From NCBI GenBank assembly GCA_963835215.1, contig CAWIES010000002.1, positions 806,001-870,000 of the forward strand: DNA of 64,000 nucleotides. The letters run 5' to 3'. Source of the stretch: Roseiarcus sp963835215. Lineage in GTDB: Bacteria; Pseudomonadota; Alphaproteobacteria; Rhizobiales; Beijerinckiaceae. Numbering within the stretch: position 1 is the first letter of the stretch; each line of letters opens with the position of its first letter. Shown piece after piece: positions 45,466 to 53,106 of the stretch. The notes below the pieces were generated by a model that ran no database searches, was not told the origin of the DNA, and saw only the letters and a program-made list of their open reading frames with translations. The position numbers and the translations under genes were made by a program.

Positions 45466-45990
45466 CTAGGCTTGGCTCGGGGCGGCGCCGCCGAATAGGC
45501 CAACGCGCATGTCTTTGACTTCGTAAATCCGGCGCCCATCGGCCTCCAGCCAGCCGTCGGCGATGCCAAGGACGAGTTTGCCCTTAAAGACCCGCTTCAC
45601 GTCGACGCCGTAAATCACTTTCTTGATCGTCGGCAGCACCTGGTCGATGAATTTCACTTCGCCGACCCCGAGCGCCCGCCCGCGCCCCGGCAGGCCGAGC
45701 CAGCCGAGGAAGAAGCCGGTCAACTGCCACAGCGCGTCAAGCCCAAGACAGCCCGGCATCACCGGATCGCCTTTGAAATGGCAGGAGAAAAACCAAAGTT
45801 CGGGCTTGATGTCGAATTCGGCCCTGACCCCGCCCTTGCCGTGGGCCCCGCCGCTCTCGCTGATCTCGGCGATGCGATCGAACATCAGCATCGGCGGCAG
45901 CGGCAATTGCGCGTTTCCCGCCCCGAACAATTCGCCGCGCCCGCAGGCCAGCAGGTCTTCGTAGGCGAATTCCGAACGCCGTTCCGACAT
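45466..45990 (-). CDS. fabA: 3-hydroxydecanoyl-[acyl-carrier-protein] dehydratase/isomerase
   Basis: 174 residues from ATG 45990 (MSERRSEFAYEDLLACGRGE). Active-site histidine and aspartate are in CHFKGDPVMPGCLGLDALWQ; PMLMFDRIAEISESGG is also typical. It introduces the cis double bond in anaerobic unsaturated fatty acid synthesis and works with FabB. It is divergent from irr across about 300 nt that contain no other gene. Confidence 0.96.
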   Translation of the reverse strand: MSERRSEFAYEDLLACGRGELFGAGNAQLPLPPMLMFDRIAEISESGGAHGKGGVRAEFDIKPELWFFSCHFKGDPVMPGCLGLDALWQLTGFFLGWLGLPGRGRALGVGEVKFIDQVLPTIKKVIYGVDVKRVFKGKLVLGIADGWLEADGRRIYEVKDMRVGLFGGAAPSQA

Positions 45991-46289
45991 GGTCTTTTCG
46001 GATTCCTTGGCCTCCGCGGAGGCAGCCCCCACCCGCGTCGGGCGCTTCGTATCACAGGCGCTGGCGTCTCGAAAGCGCTGCGGCGCAACCTTTCCTCGGG
46101 TCCCCGAATCGGGGTCGAGCTTGGCGCGAAGCTGACGGGCGTGCGAGACTATGATAAAGCCGACAGGCTGACTTGCCGCCAGTTCCCAATGCGCCGCCAA
46201 GGCCGCCAAGAGAGTTTTCCTCGCCCGTGTCTGCGCCCACACCCCTTTCAGCCGCCGCCTACGCCGCCGCCGCTCGCCGCGGCGGCGCT

Positions 46290-46718
46290 ATGGGGGCATG
46301 CCCGGTGCACGTTCTGCGCGACAAGCTGCGCCGGGCGCAATTGCGCCCGACCCGTCAGCGCGTCGCGCTCGGCTGGTTGCTGTTTGGCCGCGGCGACCGC
46401 CATGTCACCGCGGAAATGCTGTTTGAGGAGGCGAAGGGGGCCAAGGTGCCGGTGTCGCTGGCGACGGTCTACAACACGCTTCACCAGTTCACCGCGGCGG
46501 GGCTGCTCCGCGAGATCGCCGTCGAGGGCGCCCGCGCCTATTTCGACACCAACGCGACCCGTCACCACCATTTCCTGGTCGAAGAGAGCGGCGCGCTGGT
46601 CGATATTCCCGACTACGATCTCGTACTCGCCGATATTCCCCCGCCCCCGCCCGGCTGCACGATCTCCGGCGTCGACATCGTGATCAGGGTCCGCAAGCTC
46701 CCTCAGAAGGGCGGCTGA
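46290..46718 (+). CDS. irr: Fur-family iron response regulator Irr
   Basis: 142 residues from ATG 46290 (MGACPVHVLRDKLRRAQLRP). The frame is open upstream to 46173, and a GTG at 46227 is a possible longer start. The fold is Fur-like (LRPTRQRVALGWLLFGRGDR, VPVSLATVYNTLHQFTAAGL) with the histidine triplet TRHHHFLVEE rather than the Fur metal site. The Cys-Pro near the N-terminus resembles the haem regulatory motif of Bradyrhizobium Irr. Irr controls haem and iron genes. It is convergent with the next gene, overlapping by 16 nt. Confidence 0.88.
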   Translation: MGACPVHVLRDKLRRAQLRPTRQRVALGWLLFGRGDRHVTAEMLFEEAKGAKVPVSLATVYNTLHQFTAAGLLREIAVEGARAYFDTNATRHHHFLVEESGALVDIPDYDLVLADIPPPPPGCTISGVDIVIRVRKLPQKGG

Positions 46719-47527
46719 TCGCCGGCGATCACGCCGGCGCTGGTCACCACCACCCAGTCGGCGCCGCGACGCTCGATGCGTTGCACCCGGCCAAGGCCCG
46801 ACAGGACATCGCCAGGGACGATCTGCTGGGGTCCGTCGCGTCCGTCAATCACCGCATAGCCGTCCTGAGCCTCGACCAGCCAGTAGCCGCGTAGGCGCGG
46901 GCGCTCGATCGAGCCGGTCGTCTCATCCGAGACCGGCTGGGCGAGCGGGACGGCCGGTTTTGCCGGCGCAATGGCGGCGACGGCCGGGTGTTTCTCCAGC
47001 TTGTCGAGCCGGGCGGAAAGATCGGCGAACTTGCCGGCGGACTCGTGATCGAGGCGATCGGTGAGCTTGTCGAGCCGGGCCGAGTGGTCGTGATCGAGCT
47101 TGTCGAGCCGCGCATTGGTCTGGGTAAGCTGGGCGGCGAGCTCACGTCCGGCAGCGCCCTCGGTCTTCATTTCGGCGGCGACCTTGTGCGTATCGGCGGC
47201 CGCGTCGTGCGCGCGCGCCGTCTCGATGGCGTCGATGCGCTTTTCCAGCGCCTTGACCGTCTGGCTGAGGCCGTCGGTCTCTTCGGTTTTGGCGGTGATG
47301 AGATTGGCCTGCCGCGCGTGGTCGTAGAGACCGAAGGCGGCGATCCCGGCGACCAGCGCCAGCGCGGCGGCGATCGCTGAGCCCCAGGCGATCGCCTTGG
47401 CGAGGCCGGCGCGCTTGGCCTGATCCGCCAGCGCATAGGGCAGCAGTTCGAGGCGCGGCGGCTCGACATTGGGCGCGTCGGAGGCGGAGAGCGTCGGTTC
47501 GTGGCGGGTCTGTTCGTTATCGCTCAT
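46703..47527 (-). CDS. membrane-anchored coiled-coil protein of unknown function
   Basis: 274 residues. A single transmembrane helix (AIAWGSAIAAALALVAGIAA, about residues 45-65) follows a cytoplasmic segment. It is followed by about 110 residues of predicted coiled coil with repeated LDKLDHDHSARLDKL-like heptads. A small C-terminal domain (RGYWLVEAQDGYAVIDGRDG, QIVPGDVLSGLGRVQRIER) resembles those seen in other Hyphomicrobiales hypothetical proteins. No enzymatic motif is visible. A near-consensus CtrA site lies 80 nt upstream. Confidence 0.75.
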   Translation of the reverse strand: MSDNEQTRHEPTLSASDAPNVEPPRLELLPYALADQAKRAGLAKAIAWGSAIAAALALVAGIAAFGLYDHARQANLITAKTEETDGLSQTVKALEKRIDAIETARAHDAAADTHKVAAEMKTEGAAGRELAAQLTQTNARLDKLDHDHSARLDKLTDRLDHESAGKFADLSARLDKLEKHPAVAAIAPAKPAVPLAQPVSDETTGSIERPRLRGYWLVEAQDGYAVIDGRDGPQQIVPGDVLSGLGRVQRIERRGADWVVVTSAGVIAGDQPPF

Positions 47528-47607
47528 GGGTCGAGGTCGCTCTCTGCTGGCGTTCGGGCGCTGACGCCGAACTCGCGCGAATTTGAGCGAAGCATCGGCC
47601 GATCGCG

Positions 47608-47622
47608 TTAACGGATCGTTGA
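47608..47622. promoter_or_regulatory. near-consensus CtrA-type site
   Basis: TTAA-CGGATCG-TTGA differs from TTAA-N7-TTAA at one base. It lies between the coiled-coil protein gene (start 47527) and the end of sufE, in an otherwise featureless 182-nt region. Confidence 0.35.
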
Positions 47623-47709
47623 GGGAATGCGACCGCCGCGGGCCTTTATCGTGGCCGGAATTCAGCGCCGCGGCGGCGGCCTATCAAAGGGCCGTGATCG
47701 AGGCGCCGA

Positions 47710-48129
47710 TCACGCCGGCGCGTAGGCGTCGTGGCGAATGCGCTCGATCATCGCGCGCACGCCATTGGAGCGCTGCGGCGTCAGGTGTTGCTCAAGGCCG
47801 AGCTCGCGGAAGGCCGCGAAGGCGTCGATGGCGAGGATCTCTTCGGGCGTATGGTCGGAAAACAGCGCGATGGCGATCGCGACAAGGCCACGCACCAGGT
47901 GCGAATCGCTGTCGCCGCGATAGTGCAGGACGGTTCGCCCGCCGCCGTCGCTGCGCGGTTGGCGCTCCAGCCACACCTGGCTGACGCAGCCGCGCACCTT
48001 GTTGGCGTCGTTGTGGGCGGCTTCCTCGAGCGGCTCCAGTGTCCGGCCAAGCTCGATAACGTAGCGGTAACGATCTTCCCATTCTTCGAGGAAGGCGAAA
48101 TCGGCGCGAATGGTCTCGATCGTAGTCAG
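47710..48129 (-). CDS. sufE: cysteine desulfuration protein SufE, unusual start codon
   Basis: The family sequence begins exactly at LTTIETIRADFAFLEEW and runs to 47710, 139 residues. The persulfide-accepting cysteine is in VRGCVSQVWLE. Family N-termini usually read MTTI..., but the corresponding codon here is CTG (48127-48129), and no in-frame ATG, GTG or TTG lies close upstream. Either CTG initiates or a base is wrong. SufE activates SufS and carries sulfur to the Suf scaffold. It stands alone between two membrane-protein genes. Confidence 0.88.
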   Translation of the reverse strand: MTTIETIRADFAFLEEWEDRYRYVIELGRTLEPLEEAAHNDANKVRGCVSQVWLERQPRSDGGGRTVLHYRGDSDSHLVRGLVAIAIALFSDHTPEEILAIDAFAAFRELGLEQHLTPQRSNGVRAMIERIRHDAYAPA

Positions 48130-48227
48130 CGGGGCGCTCGGGTTCGGGGCGTTGGCGCGCCGATTATAGCCGCAGGGGGGCTGACAGGGCCAGCTTAACG
48201 AGCGCCGCAGTGCGCCGAGCCTTGGCT

Positions 48228-48527
48228 TCAGATGCGCCCGCGGAGCCCGCGCCACGGCGCCTGGCGGTCCTCGGGGGTGAGGGTGTCGAGCGAAGCGGGC
48301 TGCGGCTTGAGCGCCGGGGCCTGCGCGGGGGCAGGCATTTCCACGTCGAGCGCGCCGCGCAGCATGGCGCGGGCGAGCTGGCCGGCTGCGCCATCGCTGC
48401 TGGTCGCGGCGAGGCTGACCAGCGCCGGGGCGGCGGCGGGCAGCGCGTCGCTGAGGCGCCCATCGCCCCACGGCATCGCGTGGTAGACGAGCCCAAGCCA
48501 GAAAACGGATCGGATGATGAACCGCAT
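48228..48527 (-). CDS. DUF5330-like small membrane protein
   Basis: 99 residues from ATG 48527 (MRFIIRSVFWLGLVYHAMPW). One N-terminal hydrophobic helix is followed by an Ala/Pro-rich, probably periplasmic tail ending TPEDRQAPWRGLRGRI. The helix and the tail end resemble DUF5330 proteins of Hyphomicrobiales, which have no known function. The frame is open upstream to 48704 without protein-like character. Confidence 0.65.
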   Translation of the reverse strand: MRFIIRSVFWLGLVYHAMPWGDGRLSDALPAAAPALVSLAATSSDGAAGQLARAMLRGALDVEMPAPAQAPALKPQPASLDTLTPEDRQAPWRGLRGRI

Positions 48528-48834
48528 GAGACGTGTTTCGCGCCGATTGCCAGCCGTCGAGATTGACGGCGAAACCAAAGCTAGCGCGCTCGTCTTGAAA
48601 GCATGTGCGGGAATTGCCGCAAATTTGATCGATCGCCGCAACGCTGCGGCAAGGGAGCGGCGAGGGGAAAGCGTTAACCGGCTATCAACCATAACGGGAG
48701 GCAAGCCGCGTCGCGGCGGTGGGAAACCGCTCCGGCGCGGTTTGCGGCCCTCCGCTTTAGCGTTGATTTAAGCGCCGGCTGGGATCGTCCCCAAGGGGTC
48801 GAATCGACTCCCACCGGGTCCGCGGAGGCCGAGG
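48528..48834. promoter_or_regulatory. 307-nt intergenic region with a near-consensus CtrA-type site
   Basis: No gene is seen. TTAA-CCGGCTA-TCAA at 48674-48688 differs from the CtrA consensus at one base and lies between the divergent DUF5330 gene and the sensor kinase gene. The rest has no clear hairpin terminator or RNA gene. Confidence 0.35.
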
Positions 48835-50241
48835 TTGGTTTTCCAGCTTGCCAGCGCGCGTCGTCGCGCCGAGGCGCTCTTCCATCCCGACGCTCGCGCC
48901 AACGCGCCAGAGCGCGAGCCCGCCGGGCTGCCTATTTTCGCTCGCCTTTGGGGCGCGTTGCCTTTTGTCGCCAACGCGCGCTCGCGCTTCGCTCAGCGCC
49001 AGGCTGAAACGGCGGGGGCCGAGCGTTACGCCGCGCTCGCGGGCGCCGTCGGCGACCTCGTTCTGCGCCACGACCGTTCCGGCGCCGTCGTTTCCGCCAA
49101 TGGCGATGCGGCCAGCGTGTTCGGCCATAAAGCCGAGAGCCTAAGGGGCCGCGGCTTCTTCAACCTCGTCCATGTCGCCGACCGGCCGGCATATCTCAAC
49201 GCGCTCGACCGCGCCTCGCGCTGCGACGAGACAATCCTCGCCACGGTGCGCGTGCGCGCCGGCGGCGAGCAGCGCGAACCGACGTTCCAATGGGCGGAAA
49301 TTCGCTTTCGCCGCCTCGGCCGTGCGATGCATGGCGCCGATGGCGCCGCGACGATGTCGGTCGCGCGCAACGTCAACCAGGCCAAGACCGCCGAAGCCCG
49401 CCTGCAGGCCGCGCGCGCCGAGGCCGAACTCGCAAACGCCTGGAAAGATCGCCTGCTCGCCAATGTCAGCCACGAACTGCGCACGCCGCTCAACGCGATC
49501 CTTGGCTTCTCGGAAATGCTCGGCGACGCCGAACTCGCGCCGCGCGACCTCGCCAAGCAGCGGGAATACGCCAAAATCATCTACGCCTCGGCGGATCATC
49601 TGCTGTCGGTGGTCAACCTGATCCTCGATGCTTCGAAGATCGCCGCCGGCACGTTTCGCATCCTGCCCGAGCCGTTCTCGCTCGCGCCGCTGATCGCCGA
49701 CTGCTGCGCTATGGTCCGCCTCAAGGCGGAGGCCGGCGGCGTCGCCCTGGAGCAAGCTGCCAATCTCGACGCGGGCGAGCTCATCGCCGACAAGCGCGCC
49801 TGTCGCCAGATCCTGCTCAATCTCATCGCCAACGCGGTCAAGTTCACCGATCGGGGCGGGCGCGTCGTCGTCGGCGCCGAGGCGGCGGGCGAGACGACGC
49901 TGATCACCGTCGTCGACAACGGCGTCGGCATTCCCGCCGAAAGCCTGTCGCGGCTCGGCGACCCGTTCTTTCAGGTGCGCGCAGACTACGATCGCAATTT
50001 CGAAGGCGCCGGGCTCGGCCTGTCGCTGGTGCGCGGCCTGGTCGGCCTGCACGGCGGGGCGATGAAAGTCGAAAGCGTCGTGGGCGTCGGCACCCGCGTC
50101 ACTGTGCGCCTGCCGCGGATCTGTCAGCCCGACGAGCAAACCGGCGCCCCGGCGCCATTGGAAACGGAGGCGCGGCTCGCCGCCGGTCCTCCCGCAAGCC
50201 CGCAAGCGACACAAAGTATAGTGGAGAGAAAAATTGCCTGA
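48835..50241 (+). CDS. PAS-domain sensor histidine kinase
   Basis: About 468 residues; the frame begins at TTG 48835, and the true start is uncertain because no ATG with a good ribosome site is near. No membrane helix is seen, so it is probably cytoplasmic. A PAS domain lies at about 60-180 (GDLVLRHDRSGAVVSANGDA). The HisKA H-box is VSHELRTPLNAILGFSEML. HATPase boxes are NLIANAVKFTDRGG (N), VDNGVGIP (G1), DPFFQVRADYDRNFEGAGLG (F/G2). The H-box type is that of the PleC/DivJ/PdhS/CbrA kinases that act on DivK, but assignment to that group is only a possibility. Confidence 0.85.
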   Translation: MVFQLASARRRAEALFHPDARANAPEREPAGLPIFARLWGALPFVANARSRFAQRQAETAGAERYAALAGAVGDLVLRHDRSGAVVSANGDAASVFGHKAESLRGRGFFNLVHVADRPAYLNALDRASRCDETILATVRVRAGGEQREPTFQWAEIRFRRLGRAMHGADGAATMSVARNVNQAKTAEARLQAARAEAELANAWKDRLLANVSHELRTPLNAILGFSEMLGDAELAPRDLAKQREYAKIIYASADHLLSVVNLILDASKIAAGTFRILPEPFSLAPLIADCCAMVRLKAEAGGVALEQAANLDAGELIADKRACRQILLNLIANAVKFTDRGGRVVVGAEAAGETTLITVVDNGVGIPAESLSRLGDPFFQVRADYDRNFEGAGLGLSLVRGLVGLHGGAMKVESVVGVGTRVTVRLPRICQPDEQTGAPAPLETEARLAAGPPASPQATQSIVERKIA

Positions 50242-50831
50242 AGCGTTGGCGCGCATGCGTCGCGACGCGACGCTGTCCGATCGACCCCGCCGGACGGTCG
50301 ATCCAATCGGGTCGGGGGCGCTCAAGCGTCTGCGCGCCATGCCGGCGCGCGGCTATGCGGCGGCGGCGCTGACCGCGGTGCTGGTCGGCATCGTGGTCAA
50401 TGCGTTGACCCTGCAGCATGAACGTCATCCCGCGCCATTCTTCGCTCACGCGATCCCGCTTGCGCCCTCGCCGGCGCCCGCTCCGATCGTCGCCCAATCC
50501 GCTGCGCCGCCCGCGGCCGAGGCCGCGCTTCCGGCCCCGCCCGCTCGCCCGGTCGAACTCGGCGCCGACGCGGGCGCCGCTGCCCGTACCGACGCCATCG
50601 GCGACATGCTGCGCACCGACCAGGAGCGCGACGCGCAAAAGCAATTCGTCGCGGCGCAGAACGCGTTGATCCGGCTCGGCTATGTGTTGAAAGCGGACGG
50701 CGAGTTCGAGCCCAACCATGACGTCCGCGCTGCACGAGTTCGAGCGCGCGCACGGCTTGCCGCTGTCGAGCACGCTCAATCCAAAGCTGTTCAAGACGCT
50801 GATGGCGGCGGCGGATACGGCCGGCCACTAG
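50234..50831 (+). CDS. peptidoglycan-binding-like membrane protein, one frameshift
   Basis: It starts at TTG 50234, inside the end of the kinase gene and 6 nt after GGAGAG. There is one membrane helix (YAAAALTAVLVGIVVNALTL), a Pro/Ala-rich linker, and a C-terminal domain resembling PG_binding_1 (FVAAQNALIRLGYVLKADGE). One extra C near 50717 (AACCATG) breaks the frame. Without it the product continues MTSALHEFERAHGLPLSSTL and ends at 50831, about 198 residues. Read without correction it fuses falsely to the DUF1491 gene. Confidence 0.75.
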
Positions 50832-50833
50832 CG

Positions 50834-51187
50834 GTGCGGCTGCGCTCCGACATCTGGGTCGCGGCCTATCTCAGGCGGGTGGCGGTCGAAGGCGCCGCGG
50901 CGGTTCTGCGCCGGCGCGGCGCGGCGGAGGCGGGCGCTATTTGGGTCAAGGTCGATCGGCTCGACGGCTTCGCGGCCCTCTATCAGCCGGCGCCGCAATC
51001 GGAGACCGGCGAGCGGGGCGTCGAGCGCCTGTGGGAGAGCGCCCACGCGCCCGAATGGGTCCCCGCCGCACAGAGCGAAGCGCGCATCGCTCGTGAGATC
51101 GGCTTCGATTCCGATCTGTGGCTGGTTGAAGTCGAGGACCGCGGCGGCCGTTGCTGGCTCGATCTCGCCCCGCCGCTCGTTTCGTAG
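50834..51187 (+). CDS. DUF1491 family protein
   Basis: 117 residues from GTG 50834 (VRLRSDIWVAAYLRRVAVEG). RGAAEAGAIWVKVDRLDG, then a C-terminal FDSDLWLVEVEDRGGRCWLD, fit the DUF1491 family of alphaproteobacteria, whose function is unknown. It follows the corrected stop of the preceding gene by 2 nt, so kinase, peptidoglycan-binding-like protein and DUF1491 form an operon. Confidence 0.85.
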   Translation: MRLRSDIWVAAYLRRVAVEGAAAVLRRRGAAEAGAIWVKVDRLDGFAALYQPAPQSETGERGVERLWESAHAPEWVPAAQSEARIAREIGFDSDLWLVEVEDRGGRCWLDLAPPLVS

Positions 51188-51248
51188 GGGTTTGGATCGT
51201 AGGGTCGGTTAACCCTTGGCCGCAAATCACCGCCAGTATCTCCAACCC

Positions 51249-51263
51249 TTATGGTTGCCTTAA
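51249..51263. promoter_or_regulatory. near-consensus CtrA-type site upstream of the Flp pilin gene
   Basis: TTAT-GGTTGCC-TTAA, followed by C, differs from the consensus at one base and lies 82 nt before the pilin ATG. CtrA activates pilA directly in Caulobacter, which makes this position meaningful; binding is inferred. Confidence 0.45.
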
Positions 51264-51345
51264 CGAAGGGGAAGTCTTTCGAGCGCGAGGGTCAATCGCG
51301 CAACGGAGGCCGTCCGCGTCCGTGGAAAGACCAAAGAGATTTGCG

Positions 51346-51510
51346 ATGATCAAGTCGTTTAAATCCCTTCTTATCGACGAGAGCGGCGCCACCGCAATCG
51401 AATACGGGCTCATCAGTGCTTTGATCGCCGTGTTCCTCATTGGCGCCCTGTCGGCGCTCGGGACCAGCATGAGCAGCGAATTCACCGAGATCGGCGCCGC
51501 GCTCAATTGA
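51346..51510 (+). CDS. Flp/Fap-type pilin
   Basis: 54 residues, typical of Flp pilins. Leader MIKSFKSLLIDESG is followed by the prepilin cleavage motif G/ATAIEYGLI with the conserved Glu-Tyr at +4/+5 of the mature protein, then the hydrophobic helix SALIAVFLIGALSALG. It polymerises into a thin adhesive Tad pilus. It heads the pilus locus and is separated from cpaA by 138 nt containing a stem-loop. Confidence 0.95.
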   Translation: MIKSFKSLLIDESGATAIEYGLISALIAVFLIGALSALGTSMSSEFTEIGAALN

Positions 51511-51570
51511 TCGACCGCGCCAGGGTGGTCGGCCTGAACCGCTAGGCGCGCAGCCGCCGGGCACACAATC

Positions 51571-51606
51571 AGCGGGCAAGTAACCGCCGGGCAAGCATTG
51601 CCCGCT
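51571..51606 (+). terminator. stem-loop between pilin gene and cpaA
   Basis: AGCGGGCAA and TTGCCCGCT form a perfect 9-bp stem around an 18-nt loop, 60 nt after the pilin stop. No U tract follows, so it may attenuate rather than fully stop transcription, or protect the abundant pilin mRNA. Confidence 0.4.
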
Positions 51607-51648
51607 AGGCTCCCCGTCAAGGATGCTCTCAGTTGAGACGGACCCAGC

Positions 51649-52167
51649 ATGGCGGCGACAATTTTGAATCCGGCGATCATTTTCTTTTTTCCCGCCGCGA
51701 TGGCGCTCGCCGCCTCGATGGACGTCGTCACGATGACGATCCCCAATCGGATCTGCGCGGCGCTGGCGATCGGCTATCTCGCGCTCGCCTTGGCGAGCGG
51801 CGTCGCGCCGATGGCGATCCTGATCCATCTCTCCTGCGGCGCGGTGGTGCTGGCGCTGGCTTTTGCGATGTTTTCGCTCGGCTGGATTGGCGGGGGCGAC
51901 GCCAAGCTCGCGGCGGCGACGGCGCTGTGGTTCGGCTGGGGCCTGATCGTCGACTACAGCCTCTCGGCCGCGATCTATGGCGGCGCGTTAACGCTGGTGA
52001 TCCTGCTCGGGCGACGTTTCGTTCTGCCGGCGTGGCTGTCGCGTCACGTTTGGATCGCTCGGCTGCACGACGCGAAGACCGGCATTCCCTATGGCGTCGC
52101 GCTCGCCGCGGCCGGCCTGCTTCTTTACCCGCAAACCGAGATCTGGCGCGTCGCCGCCGGCCAGTAA
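51649..52167 (+). CDS. cpaA: prepilin peptidase CpaA (TadV)
   Basis: 172 residues with about five membrane helices and the two aspartates of A24 peptidases: Asp in ASMDVVTMTIPN near the N-terminus and in GWIGGGDAKLAAA. It cleaves the pilin leader at G/ATAIEY. The short form without the methylase domain is typical for Tad systems. Confidence 0.93.
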   Translation: MAATILNPAIIFFFPAAMALAASMDVVTMTIPNRICAALAIGYLALALASGVAPMAILIHLSCGAVVLALAFAMFSLGWIGGGDAKLAAATALWFGWGLIVDYSLSAAIYGGALTLVILLGRRFVLPAWLSRHVWIARLHDAKTGIPYGVALAAAGLLLYPQTEIWRVAAGQ

Positions 52168-52212
52168 TCGTTACCATTCTTCAGATTTCGGCAATCAGTT
52201 GGATACGCCTGG

Positions 52213-52227
52213 TTAACCGTAATTTGA
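52213..52227. promoter_or_regulatory. near-consensus CtrA-type site upstream of cpaB
   Basis: TTAA-CCGTAAT-TTGA, followed by C, has one mismatch to the consensus. It lies 58 nt before the cpaB start in a 118-nt gap, suggesting a second promoter for the cpaBCDEF-tadBC genes. Confidence 0.42.
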
Positions 52228-52285
52228 CGATTGGCGGGCCATATTGCCCTTGCGTTGCGTTCGAGGCGCGGAAGGGTCTGATTTC

Positions 52286-53095
52286 ATGAACAAAGTGCAA
52301 ATTGCGGTGCTCGGCGCGACCGTCGTCGCCTTCGGCGCTGCTTATGTCCTGTTCAACAGCGCACCCGCGCCTGCGCCCCAGCATGTGGCGCAAGCGCCCA
52401 AGCTCGACACCGATGAAGTGCTGATCGCCGCCACCGACATTCCGATGGGCACGGCGCTCGACGACAATTCGGTCGCTTGGGTGGCCTGGCCAAAGGCGGC
52501 GATTTCTCCCGACTACATGATCGTCAAGTCGTCGGGGCCGAACGTCATGGACGAGGTCAAGGGCGCGCTCGCCCGCGACGCCTTCATCCACGGCGACCCG
52601 ATTCGAAAAGACAAGCTGGTCCTCGGCGGCAAGAGCGGCTTCATGTCGGCGATCCTGCCCACGGGCATGCGCGCGATCGCGATCAAGGTCGACAATTCCG
52701 GCGACGACTACGCCGGCGGTTTCATTCTTCCCAATGACCGGGTCGACGTCATCAAGATCTTCCGCGACGACGCGGCGACCAAAGAGCACGGCATCGAGGT
52801 GGACGGCGCGCAGACCATTCTCGCCAACGTGAAGGTGCTGGCGATCGGCCAGAACATTCAGGAAGAGAACGGCAAAAAGGTCGTCGTTGGCGCCAATGCG
52901 ACGCTCGAACTCGACCCGCAACAGACGGAGCTGGTCATTCTCGCCCAGCACGCTGGCAACGCCAATCTGCATCTGGCGCTGCGCAGTCTCGCCGACAGCG
53001 GCGGCCCGGCCATGACGATCGGCGAAGACAACACGCGCGGCTCGACAAACTTAACAATCGTGCGTTTCGGCGCGCCGCAGACCGCTGCGCGCTGA
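52286..53095 (+). CDS. cpaB: Flp pilus assembly protein CpaB (RcpC)
   Basis: 269 residues from ATG 52286. An N-terminal membrane anchor (IAVLGATVVAFGAAYVLFNS) precedes an SAF domain (VLIAATDIPMGTALDDNSVA) and the RcpC/CpaB domain (AIAIKVDNSGDDYAGGFILP, DRVDVIKIFRD). It sits in the periplasm with the secretin. It begins the long co-directional run of assembly genes; cpaC follows by 11 nt. Confidence 0.93.
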   Translation: MNKVQIAVLGATVVAFGAAYVLFNSAPAPAPQHVAQAPKLDTDEVLIAATDIPMGTALDDNSVAWVAWPKAAISPDYMIVKSSGPNVMDEVKGALARDAFIHGDPIRKDKLVLGGKSGFMSAILPTGMRAIAIKVDNSGDDYAGGFILPNDRVDVIKIFRDDAATKEHGIEVDGAQTILANVKVLAIGQNIQEENGKKVVVGANATLELDPQQTELVILAQHAGNANLHLALRSLADSGGPAMTIGEDNTRGSTNLTIVRFGAPQTAAR

Positions 53096-53106
53096 GGGGG
53101 GAGTCG

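Noticed and set aside
50234..51187. Apparent 317-residue fusion of a peptidoglycan-binding-like protein and DUF1491
   Set aside because: Removing one C near 50717 ends the first gene at 50831, and DUF1491 has its own GTG start at 50834.
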